From positions 7,337,084-7,401,083 of the forward strand of contig NC_062216.1 of NCBI RefSeq assembly GCF_902686445.1: a stretch of DNA of 64,000 bases, in the 5' to 3' direction. Under the pieces are notes generated by a model, which saw only the letters and a program-made list of their open reading frames with translations, did no database searches and was not told where the DNA came from. The stretch comes from Sciurus carolinensis (taxonomy: Eukaryota > Chordata > Mammalia > Rodentia > Sciuridae). A program made the position numbers and the translations under genes. Of this stretch, positions 34,830 to 45,586 are shown piece after piece. Positions within the stretch are counted from its first letter, which is position 1. Each line of letters starts with the position of its first letter.

Positions 34830-35655
34830 ATGTCAGATGGAGAAAATGGAGACTAATTTGAGTCCTGGAAGTTGGAGACCACCCCTGGGAGACTGGAAAG
34901 TCAATGTCTCCAGAACCCTTTGATTACCAAGATTGCCTGCCTATATCACCCCTCCCAAAAGGCCACTGTGGACAGGGAGTTGTTAATTAATGCCCCCTGG
35001 CCTGCTTCCTGCCTGGATCAGTCCAGTTGGCCCTTCCCCCTGCCCATCTGCTTCTCACATTTTGGCCATCCCACCTGCATCTCCTGGGCCTAGCCACATA
35101 TGCAGGAAGGAGAGAGATAAAGAGGGAGAGAGCAGAAGAAAAAGAAAGTAAAATGTACAAAAGGGGCAGTGTTAGGGGCAGTTACGGTTGGTCTTGGTCG
35201 ATAACGCTCCACAGACACAGGTCTCACACAAGGAACGATTCGCGTCTGCTTGGGGAAGGGAAGAAGGAAAAGAAGAAGAACATGGCTCATGGTTTCTCCT
35301 CATATTGGAATTTCGTGGGCTGGGAGGAACCAATCACAGAGGAGAATTATTACAGTCTGACTGATGGACCAATGACATATTAGAACGTAATGTGGGAGGC
35401 AGGAAGGTTACGGCAACGTAAGCCGGAAATTCCTGTATAGGGAGAGGTGGGCAGAACTCAGATTGACAGGTGGTTAGGAGGCCGGATTCCTTACAGGCAG
35501 GGTGCCCTCGTATCTAGGGGTGCCAGAACACAGCTATGTTGGTCTGTGTGACTACCTTTAAATAAGCCTGCTCTACGTGCTTGCCTCGGCCTGCTTCCCT
35601 CATGTTGCTGAGAAGCAGACCTCATCACCAGTAACTGGTGGCAACACAAGGACAA
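34830..35655 (+). mobile_element. probable ERV1-type LTR
   Basis: LTR-like composition: AG-rich tract (35105-35150), CCAAT motifs (ACCAATCACAG near 35330, GACCAATGACA near 35368), a TATA-like CTTTAAATAAG near 35557 and a terminal GGTGGCAACA near 35645. No clean target duplication was found, so the ends are approximate and the class is inference. Confidence 0.4.
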
Positions 35656-35784
35656 AAAGACACTAGAATTTCTGAAATATCAAGATCCTAAAAAGCCTTA
35701 AGGGCAGGAAAAGGCTCTGTCTTTAGGGAAATTCATTTTTACTTAGTAAACACAGGAAAATTGGTAAACTACTTATTTTTTATG

Positions 35785-36085
35785 TCTATTTTTTTCTAGT
35801 TTTATTAAGGTATAATTGAGAAATAAAAATGTGTGTTTGAGGGATACAAAATGATGACTCAATACACATATTCATGGGGTGATATTTACGACAACCAAAT
35901 CAGTGAATCTATCTATCACGACCCATAGTTCTCACTGGGGACAGGGTGGGGACCCTTAAAATCGGTCCTCTCATCAAATTTTAAATAAATCCTATAGTAT
36001 AGCTAACTATAGTCACCACGCAGTACATTAGATCCCAGAACTTGTCATCTTACAACTGAAAGTTTATACCCTTTGACCAACATCT
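35785..36085 (-). mobile_element. old L1M 3' UTR fragment
   Basis: Reverse of the common L1MA/MB 3' end (TTTTATTAAGGTATAATTGA at the left). Diverged. Confidence 0.6.
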
Positions 36086-36109
36086 CCCCATGAACCCAAC
36101 GCCAACATT

Positions 36110-36315
36110 TCACTTTCTGCTCCTACGGATAGGTTGGTGCCCTCACAAGAAAAGTCCGCAAGGAAGCCCTTCACCCCCTCTGAGGTGTAAGGGTACAGCC
36201 AGAAGTTGCTGTCTATGCACCTGGAAGTGTGCCTTCGTTGGACACCAGGTTTGCCAGGGCCCAGATCCTGGTGGATTTCTCAGCCCCTAGAACTGTAAGA
36301 AGTAGAGGGGAACAC
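36110..36315 (+). mobile_element. MLT1-like LTR fragment
   Basis: Contains the GGATTTCTCAGCCCCTAGAA and CTGTAAGAAGTAGAG wording of ancient mammalian MLT-type LTRs. Followed by a T/G-rich low-complexity tract (36326-36370). Confidence 0.5.
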
Positions 36316-36370
36316 CCATCCAAGTTTGTTTTTTTTGTTTTTGTTTTTTGTTTTTTTGTTTTTTTTTCTG

Positions 36371-37145
36371 GAGACCCCAACAGATAAAGACAGGGATGAC
36401 TTCTGTTTTCTATATTCTAATGACTTCACCTGAGGCCTTGTTGACCCTGGAGGAACCACAAGAACATGCCCTCAAGGGTACTTTCAAATAAAAACAACCC
36501 ATCCAGAGCAGGTACCCCCTCATCAGGCTCCATATCCTGGGTCCCTGACACCCACTTTAATCACCTCAGCACCAGGCCATGAGGGTCCACCCCTGTGCTA
36601 CAGGTGCCTACTAGAATTAATCACACTGACCAACCTAAACCTGCCCCATGCTCCTTCCCATGGGAGACACACACAAAAGAGTCGCGCCCATGTTTTTTAC
36701 TTTCTCCCTCTGCTTTCTGATGGACTCCAGTGCTTCCCTGTGTGGACCCCTGGTGTAGAATGTCCCTTTTTCTTGGAAACTGTGAGTAATAAGGTCTTTT
36801 CAACGGCAATCACTTCCTTCTGTGTTGGCCTCACCAGAGCTCAAACTTCACATTACCACCTTCTCAAACGCCAGTCCCCCAGGACTAAATCTCAGAGGCA
36901 TCACTGAGGGATCTGAAGGACACACCAGCCCACCCACAGTCACTGACTGCTGCTCCTTTTCACACAGGCTGGACATTCGTTATTCCTGGAGTCTCCTCAG
37001 TCCTCCGCCAAGCTTCCTGCCTTATCCTTTGTATAATCCAGCTCTGCTGACCAAGCAATGAGCACAAACAGGCGACTTTGGACACATTACCTAAGCAAAG
37101 GCTCTCACAACTTCCCCTGGAGCACCTGGTGCCTCGGTGCCTCAC
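36371..37145. other. intergenic, nothing recognised
   Basis: No gene or repeat identified by eye. Confidence 0.4.
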
Positions 37146-37149
37146 ATGA

Positions 37150-37690
37150 CCAAAGGAGGTCACTCTGGCTAAATAGATACCAACAATGAGACACAGTATC
37201 ATCAAACTGTCAAAAGTCAAAATCAGAGACAGCTTTGAAAGCAACCAGAGAAAAACACCTTCTTGTCTCTCTCCATAAGACTAAGAGTGGAGTTTTCAGC
37301 AGAAACCTTGCAGCACAAAGAAGTGGATATGAAGTGTTGAAGCAAATAAAAACATTCAAGAATACTCTACCCAGGAATCCTGTCCTTCAAACTGAGGAAG
37401 AGACTGAGACTTTCTCAAACAAAAACTGAGGATTGATCACCACCAGACCTGCCTTATAAGAAGTGCTAAGGGAACATCTTCAAGTTGAAATGAAGGGACA
37501 GTAGATGCAAAACAAGAGCATAAACACATAGACAAAAACAGAATATCACACTACTATAACCATGGTGGGTTAATTGATTTTAATTCTACTACAAAAGCTA
37601 AAAGAACAGAAGTATTAAAAATAACTCTAAGTAAGTCAGGTCAATGGATATCACCACCAATTGAGGTAAAGTAAACTATAACACCAGTCA
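37150..37690 (+). mobile_element. old L1ME/HAL1-like fragment
   Basis: Plus-strand phrases such as GCAGAAACCTTGCAGCACAA and CACCACCAGACCTGCCTTAT are typical of ancient L1ME/HAL1 3' regions. No intact frame. Confidence 0.65.
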
Positions 37691-38142
37691 CACATTGTGG
37701 GAGGGGAGGACAGGGAAGGGGTGGGGGAGTCCTGGCACGTGAGGGAATCTGCATGGAATACACCGGGAGGACATGTTATTTCATCCCAACCCTTGACGAC
37801 CACAGAGAAAACAGTTATAAAGTTTCACACAAAAGAGAGAAAGGAATTAGGCCTTGTCAATGAAAAAAAAAAAAAGACATAAAAGAAGACAGCAAATCAG
37901 AAAAAGTCCCAAAAAGCCAAAGGCTGAATGTTTTCTCTGGTATGTCCCTCGTGATAAGGGGGCAGGGGAAGAATCTGAGGGAAGAATAAGAAGTTCAGTG
38001 GATTAGACAATGGGAAAGGGAGGGAAGGGAGGAGGAGGGGCATAGGAAAGACTGTCAAATGAATCCGACATGATTTTCCCATACATGAAAACAACACAGT
38101 GAATTCCACCACCATGTACATCCTCAAGAATGGGATCCTACT

Positions 38143-38200
38143 CAATGTCAGCCTGGGCGATACAGCCAGACCTGCATAAAAAAAAAAAAAAAAAAAAACT
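38143..38200 (+). mobile_element. 7SL-like SINE fragment with A tail
   Basis: GTCAGCCTGGGCGATACAGC followed by a 20-base A-run: a short 3' remnant of a 7SL-derived monomer. Confidence 0.5.
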
Positions 38201-38342
38201 AAAGAAATTTCTCCTGTTCTAAAAAATGGCATCCTAACTAGAATAAGGTATATTCCATGCTTGTATAATAACATATTCCATTCTTCTATAATAACATCAG
38301 GGTAGATTATGCTATCATGTATAACTAAAAAGAACCAATGAA

Positions 38343-38590
38343 CCAGGTGTGGTGGCATACACCTGTGATCCTAGTGGCTCAGGAGGCTGAGACAGGAGGA
38401 TCTCTAGTTCAAAGATAGCTTCAGAAACTTAGTGAAACTCTAAGCAACTCAGTGAGAACCTGTCTCTAAATGAATTATTAAAAAAAAAAAAGGGCTGGGG
38501 ATGTGGCTCAGTGGATAAGCATCCCTGGTTTCAAACCCTGGTACCAAAAATTAGAAATTAAAAAATTAAAAATAAATCTTAAAAAAGAAA
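38343..38590 (+). mobile_element. dimeric SINE (7SL-like + ID-like)
   Basis: GGTGTGGTGGCATACACCTG start, ID-like half GGGCTGGGGATGTGGCTCAG, A-rich tail. Full length. Confidence 0.9.
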
Positions 38591-38702
38591 AAGGCAAAGA
38601 AAGTATAAGATAAATGGATAACAGTTATCAAAGTGTTATTAATTGTCCTATTAATTACTTTAAATGTAAATGTATTAAAATTGCCCAAAAAAAAGATACA
38701 GA

Positions 38703-38911
38703 GGCCAAGCCTGGTGGCATATGCCTATAATTCCAGCAACTCAGGAGGCCAAGGCAGAAGAACCACAAACTTGAGGCCAGTCTAAGCAACTTAGTAAGAC
38801 CCTCAGTAACTTAGTGAGACCCTGTCTTAAAAAAATAAAAAGGACTGGGGATGTAGCTCAGTGGTGAGTGACCCTAAGTGCAAATCCCCATAGCAAAAAA
38901 AAAAAAAAAAA
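38703..38911 (+). mobile_element. dimeric SINE (7SL-like + ID-like)
   Basis: AAGCCTGGTGGCATATGCCT start, second half GGACTGGGGATGTAGCTCAG, A tail to about 38911. It abuts the minus-strand L1. Confidence 0.88.
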
Positions 38912-38935
38912 GATATAGAGTAAGTAGTTGAATAA

Positions 38936-40850
38936 ATTTTTTTTATTGTAAACAAATGGAATACATATTGTTTCTCTGTTTGTACATGGTGTAAAGGCAT
39001 ACCATTTGTGTAATCAAAAATTTACATAGGGTAATGTTGTTTGATTCATTCTGTTATTTTTTCCCTTCCCCCCACCCCTCCCACCCCTCTTTTCCCTCTA
39101 TACAGTCCTTCCTTCCTCCATTCTTGCCCCCCTCCCTAACCCTAACTCTAACCCTAACACTAACCCCTCCCACCCCCCATTATGTGTCATCATCCACTTA
39201 TTAGCGAGATCATTCTTCCTTTGGTTTTTTGAGATTGGCTTATCTCACTTAGCATGATAGTCTCCAATTTCATCCATTTGCCTGCAAATGCCATAATTTT
39301 ATCATTCTTTATGGCTGAGTAATATTCCATTGTATATATATACCACAGTTTCTTTATCCATTCATCAATTGAAGGACATCTAGGTTGGTTCCACAATCTG
39401 GCTATTGTGAATTGAGATGCTACAAACATTGATGTACCTGCATCACTGAAGTATGCTGATTTTAAGTCCTTTGGGTATAGGCCCAGGAATGGGATAGCTG
39501 GGTCAAATGGTGGTTCCATTCCAAATTTTCTAAGGAGTCTCCACACTGCTTTCCAGAGTGGCTGCACTAATTTGCAGCCCCACCAGCAATGTAGGAGTGT
39601 ACCTTTCTCCCCACATCCTCACCAACACCTGTTGTTGCTTGTATTCTTGATAATCGCCATTCTAATTGGGGTGAGATGGAATCTTAGGGTGGTTTTGATT
39701 TGCATTTCTCTTATTACTAGAGATGGTGAACATTTTTCCATATCTTTGTTGATTGCTTGTAGATCTTTTGTGAAGTGTCTCTTCATTTCCTTAGCCCATT
39801 TGTCGATTGGATTATTTGCATTCTTGGTGTAGAGTTTTTTGAGTTCTTTATAGATTCTGGAGATTAGTGCTCTATCTGAAGTATGATTGGCAAAGACTTT
39901 CTCCCACTCTGTAGGCTCTTTCTTCGCATTGCTGATAGTTTCCTTTGCTGAGACAAAGCTTTTTAGTTTGAATCTATCCCAGTTGTTGATTCTTGCTTTT
40001 ATTTCTTGTGTTATGGGAGTCCTGTTGAGGAAGTCTGGTCCTAAGCCGACATGTTGAAGCTCTGGACCTACTTTTTCTTCTATAAGATGCAAGGTCTCTG
40101 GTCTGATTCCGAGGTCCCTAATCCATTTTGAGTTTAGTTTCGTGCATGGTGAGAGATATGGGTTTAGTTTCATTCTGTTGCATATGGATTTCCAATTCTC
40201 CCAGCACCATTTGTTGAAGAGGCTATCTTTTCTCCATTGCATATTTTTGGAACCTTTGTCTAGTATGAGAAAATTGTATTTATTTGGGTTTGTGTCCATG
40301 TCCTCTATTCTGTACCATTGATCCACCTTTCTATTTTGGTACCAATACCATGCCATTTTTGTTACTATTGCTTTGTAGTAGAGTTGAAGATCTGGTATTG
40401 CGATACCCCCTGCTTCACTCTTTCTGCCAAGGATTGCTTTAGCTATTCTGGGCTTTTTATTCTTCCAGATGAATTTCATAATTGTTGCTCTATTTCTGTA
40501 AGGTACATCATTGGGATTTTAATTGGAATTGCATTGAATCTGTATAGCACTTTTGGTAGTATGGCCATTTTGACAATATTAATTCTGCCTATCCAAGAAC
40601 ATGGGAGATCTTTCCATCTTCTAAGGTTTTCTTTAATTTCTTTCTTTAGTGTTCTGTAGTTCTCATTGTAGAGGTCTTTCACCTCTTTTGTGAGATTGAT
40701 TCCCAAGTATTTTATTTTTTTTGATGCTATTGTGAATGGGGTAGTTTTCCTAATTTCTCTTTCTGAAGATTCATCACTTATGTATAAAAATGCATTAGAT
40801 TTATGTGCATTGATCTTATATCCTGCTATTTTATAAATTTTTTAAAAATT
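38936..40850 (-). mobile_element. L1 3' half, relatively young, minus strand
   Basis: On the minus strand the ORF2 C-terminal portion is still open in long pieces (286 codons at 40479-39619, with WENWKSICNRM and [13 protein letters not shown]; 125 codons at 39567-39190, with [20 protein letters not shown]). The 3' UTR with TAACCC units lies at 39131-39170 and the reversed A tail near 38936. It is truncated at its 5' end near 40850, so no reverse-transcriptase core is present. It faces the L1 at 40945 head to head. Confidence 0.93.
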
Positions 40851-40944
40851 ACTAAAATGCAACTTTATGCCTCAACAAGAAATTTCACTTTAGATTCAAA
40901 GATACATGTCAGTTGAAAGTTTTCCCAAAAAAAAAAAAAAAAAA

Positions 40945-42730
40945 CCCTTGGGAATCAATCTAACAAAAGAGGTGAAAGACCTCTACAATGAAAACTATAG
41001 AACACTAAAGAAAGAAATTAAAGAAAACCTACCTGAGAAGATTAAAATATCTCCCATGTTCTTGGATAGGCAGAACTAATATTGTCAAAATGGTCGTACT
41101 ACGAAAAGCGCTATACAGATTCAATGCAATTCCAATTAAAATCCCAATGATGTACCACACAGAAATAGAGAAAGCAATCATTAAATTCATCTGGAAGAAT
41201 AAAAGACCCAGAATAGCCAAAGCAATCCTTAGTAGGAAGAGTAAAGCAAGGGGTATCACAATACCAGACCTTTAACTATACTACAAAGCAATAGTAACAA
41301 AAACAGCACGACCTTAGCACCAAAATAGACTGCTAGACCAATGGTACAGAATAGAAGACACAGAGACAAACCCATATAAATACAGTTACCTCATACTAGA
41401 CAAAGGCATCATAAACATACAATGGAGAAAAGATAGCCTCTTCAACAAATGGTGCTGGGATATCTGGAAATTCATAATTAGCAAAACGAAATTAAACTCT
41501 TATCTCTCATCCTGCACAACACTCAACTCAAAATGGATCAAGGACCTAGGAATTAGAGACCATGCACCAATTAGAAGAAAAAGTAGGCCCAAATCTTCAA
41601 CAGGTCGGCTTAGGTCGGCTTAACAAGACTCCCAAAGCACAAGAAACAAAAGCAAGAATCAATTAATGGGAGGGATTCAAACTAAAAAAGTTTTTCTCAG
41701 CAAAGGAAACTATCAACAGTGTGAAGACAGATTCTAAAGAGTGGGAGAAAAATCTTTACCGCACGCACTTCAGATAGAGCACTAATCTCCAAACTTTATA
41801 AAGAACTCAAAAACCTTTACACCAAAAATACAAATAACCCAATCAATAAATGGGTTAAGGAACTGGGCAGATACTTCACAGAAGAAGACATGCAATTGAT
41901 CAGCAGATATATGAAAAAGTGTTCAACATCTCCCTCTAGTAATTAGAGAAATACAAATCAAAACTGCCCTAGGATTTCATCTAACCCCAATTAGAATGGC
42001 GATTATCAAGAATACAAGCAACAACAGGTGTTGGCGAGGATGTGGGGGAAAAGGTACACACATACATTGCTCGTGGGTTTGCAAATTGGTGCAGTCACTC
42101 TGGAAAGCAGTATGGAGATTCCTCAGAAAACTTGGAATGGAACCACCATTTGACCCAGCTATCCCACTCCTGGGCCTATACCCAAAGGACTTAAAGTCAG
42201 CATACTTCAGTGATGTAGGTACATCAATGTTTGTAGCACCTCAATTCACAATAGCTAGATTGTGGAACCAACCTAGATGCCCTTCAATAGATGAATGGAT
42301 AAAGAAACTGTGGTATATATACACAATGGAATATTATTCAGTCATAAAGAATAATAAAAATTATGGCACTTGCAGGTAAATGGATGGAGTTGGAGAAAAT
42401 CATGCTAAGTGAAATAAGCCAATTCCCAAAACCAAAGGCCAAATGTTTTCTCTGATAAGTAGATGATGATACATAATGGGGGGAGGGATAAGGGAAGAAT
42501 GGAGGAAAGTTGGATTTTATAGAGGGAAAAGAGGAGAGGGGAGAGGGTGGGGCAAGGAAAGATGGTGGAATGAGGCAAACATCATTACCCTATGTACATG
42601 TATGATTACATGAATGGTGTGAATCTACAGTGTGTACAACCATAGAAATGAAAAGTTGTACTCATTTGTGTACTCTGAATCAGAATGCATTCTGCTGTCA
42701 TGCGTAACTAAATAGAACAAACAGTAAAAA
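40945..42730 (+). mobile_element. L1 3' half, plus strand
   Basis: The same L1 region as 38936-40850, in opposite orientation: starts GGGAATCAATCTAACAAAAG and continues through [21 protein letters not shown] ORF2 (41090-41275), [13 protein letters not shown] (41996) and a 3' UTR ending in A/G-rich sequence near 42740. More diverged than its partner, with frames broken by indels. Contains a small AGGTCGGCTT direct repeat near 41601. Confidence 0.92.
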
Positions 42731-42739
42731 AAAGGGGGG

Positions 42740-43555
42740 GGGGAATGGATAACAGTGAGTAATTACTTTAAAACCAAAGAAAGATCTCAAATAAATATTA
42801 TTTGCACCTCAAGGAACTAGACAAAACATAAGCCCAAGGTTAGCATAAGGAAGAAAATAATAAATATCAGAGCAGAAATAAATCAAGTGGAGAATAGAAA
42901 AACTATGAAAAATAGAATTAAGAGTTGGTTTTGAAAAATTACCAGGAAGCAGCAGTAAACTCTTTTGAATGAAAAAGTAAATGCAGGCTATTTACTGGGC
43001 TCCGTGTGAATCATGGCATGTGGCAGGCTCAGTGACCTCACAGGAGTGTGGCAACCCTTTCGGAGAAAACTGAGGGACCTCTGTGTGGACAGGGAAGCAC
43101 CAACCTCAGCAGCCACTGCAGAGGGAAGACACCCACACAGACACCAAACAGAAGAGCACCAATAATTTTTAGGGAGGTTCCATAAGACACGATCACAACC
43201 ACTCAGAAGCAACTGAGGGCCCCAAAGTGTACATGGTGAGGGGCACAAACCGGTACAACTCGGGCCTGAGGAAACATGTCACAGATGGCAAGAGCAGAAA
43301 AACTAACCAGGGCCTGTCTTAGTGCACCTATTCCACAAACTCACAAGGACCAAACGAGCTCGCAGCAGTAGGCACTAAACACAGAAGTGAAGGCAAAGCC
43401 CTGTGTCCAGGTTGTGGTAGACAAGCAAGGAACAGCCCACGTGGCTGCTCTCCATGGCTGCACACAAGAGAACTGCAGCTCACTCGACATCTCAATTCAG
43501 ATGGCTTCAATATGACCTTTACCTCATTATTTTCAGTGTCAAATCATGAATATTC
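42740..43555. other. intergenic, nothing recognised
   Basis: Short L1-like words at 42780-42960, then unassigned GC-richer DNA. No gene. Confidence 0.35.
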
Positions 43556-43559
43556 CTTA

Positions 43560-44125
43560 GTAGATTCCCAAGTAAACAAAGTTAGACAATCCAAGAGAAA
43601 AACAGATGGAAGTCTTAAACAGACACATCCTAAATAGGAATAGCTAAATGTTCAGTAAACATGTGAAAAAGTGCTCAGCCTCACTGGTTCTCAGTGAAAC
43701 ACACATTCAATCAATGTATATTATCATTATACACCCCCCAGAATGGGAACAGAAAGCAGAAAATCCCAGCTGCGAACCAAGATGCAAAGTAACAGGAACG
43801 TTCAGACAGTGTGAGTGGGAAGCTTTTATTGGCATCAGCAGCTTAGAAGACAATCAGTCTACATCTCTCTACTAAAATTGAACACATGTCCAGCCTGTGA
43901 CTGAGCAATTCCACTCTTCTGTTCATATCCATAGGAATGTCTGCATATCTGCCTCAAAAATCAAGTGCAAGAATGTCCACCTCAGCACTATTTTTAAGAG
44001 GCAAAAACTAGAAACTACAAATATGTCTATTTCCCAAAATGATACTATTTATACTGAGAATGATAAACTCCAATCGCATGAAGCAGTATGAATAAATTTC
44101 ACCAAATGAAAATAGAGTAGAATAA
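43560..44125 (+). mobile_element. old L1/HAL1-like fragment
   Basis: Phrases such as GTGAAAAAGTGCTCAGCCTC and GTGGGAAGC recall the diverged 3' part of an ancient L1. No frame. Confidence 0.5.
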
Positions 44126-44369
44126 ATCAGACACATTGAAGTAACTACTAGAAGATTCCTTTGATATAAAGTTGAAAAACAGGCGTTAGGAGCTGATGGC
44201 TTTGGAGCTGCAAGTAAAGGCTACCCCTCCAGGGGTAGTGACCGGAGATGCCTGCCATGTTGCAGAATCCTCTTCTCTCTGAGGTGTATGACATTTCTCA
44301 AGGTGTTTACTTAGGGCTTGTACACTTTTTAATAGGGTGTTTCATGTTATATGTTAAGAAATTTTTGAT

Positions 44370-44468
44370 ATGTAATAAATTAATAAAAAGAAAAATATTG
44401 AAGACAAGAATTTAATTCAGAAACTATTTCCATAGCAAAGACACAAAGGGAAATGGCAGACATAGAAA
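44370..44468 (+). repeat. duplicated 3' flank of DEFB135, distal copy
   Basis: About 95 bp (AATAAATTAATAAAAAGAAA ... GGGAAATGGCAGA) that recurs at 45418-45520 with about 90% identity by eye and one 14-base gap. Confidence 0.8.
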
Positions 44469-44489
44469 TCATGATAGGCTGGGACCTTC

Positions 44490-45410
44490 TGGGAAACTAA
44501 GGCAAACCCCTCTTTGAACCCCGATTCTTACAATTAAGTCAGAAAGATTTCAGACATGTCACTCAGAGTAATGGGAATGAGTTTATTGAAGGGATAGGAA
44601 AAGGGGAATGAGATCTCTCAAGGGAGAGAGTGAATCCTCTTAGAGAAGAGAGGGACAATTTACCTCTCCTGCACTCCAGTTTTATTTGGGATCCCATGGA
44701 AGTTTCCAGAGAATCCCACCCAGGTCTACCTCTTGACTTTGGACTGACAGCAGGGTGACATTAGACTTTCTTTTTTGTTATTATTTGTTCTAATTAGTTA
44801 TACATGATAGTTGAATGCATTTATGCATTTTGATAGATCGTACATAAATGGAGAGTAATCTCTCATTTTCGGATTATTCATATTGTGGGATCACATGGGT
44901 CATGCAGTCACACGCATACATTAGGTAATACTGCCTGTTTCACTCTACTATCCTTCCTACCCCAAGCCCCTGCCCCGCCCTTCACTCCCCTCTACCTAAT
45001 CTAAAGGAACTCCATTCCTCCCTAGCCACCCCCGCCCTTACTGTGAATTAGCATCAGACTTTCAAGTCCCCACTGCCATGGCAATTCTAGGTCATCTGGG
45101 CCCATGCTGAGCAGTAGTTCTAATTGGATTCTAAGCCACACATTCTTACAGATTTTATTGTTAGGAGGAATTAGATTTATCTCCCTGAGTTTCAGGATCC
45201 GGTCACAGAAGTTTCCTGGGTTCCTCCTGTCACCATTATCTTGTGCCTGCGTTTCTCCTGCAGTGAACAGGTAGTTTGACAAGGAATAGCCTGTCCAGGT
45301 AGACCAGGCAGGGATTCTTGGAAAAGGAAGCCTGTGGGGTCAGCACAGTAGGCCCATTTCACAGCATCATCCTCTTAACATTATGTTCCCACAGTCCTCA
45401 TCTGTCTGTT
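44490..45410. mobile_element. LTR-like DNA containing an L1 3' UTR insert
   Basis: Non-L1 sequence at 44490-44765 and 45045-45410 with LTR-like character is interrupted at about 44769-45045 by a reversed L1 3' UTR (TTAGTTATACATGATAGTTG). The insert is flanked by TTAGACTTTC/ATCAGACTTTC-like words, a possible target duplication. Confidence 0.4.
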
Positions 45411-45417
45411 ATTTTTG

Positions 45418-45520
45418 ATAATAATAAATTAATAAAAAGAAAAATTCTGAAGACAAGGAATTTAATTAGGAAACTATTTCCATAGCAAAGACACGAAGGG
45501 AAATGGCAGATAGGCTGAAA
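45418..45520 (+). repeat. duplicated 3' flank of DEFB135, proximal copy
   Basis: Partner of 44370-44468. On the minus strand it holds an ATTAAA (45464-45469), a candidate poly(A) signal for DEFB135 about 118 bases past the stop. The distal copy keeps the same ATTAAA. Confidence 0.8.
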
Positions 45521-45586
45521 CCATCATTTTAATGAGATGAGGCAATTGGGAGAATCTAAGTTCCCAGGGAAAACCAGCAGAAGCCT

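Noticed and set aside
39619..40479. 286-codon minus-strand ORF as a host gene
   Set aside because: It is the C-terminal part of L1 ORF2 in a 5'-truncated copy, not a host protein.
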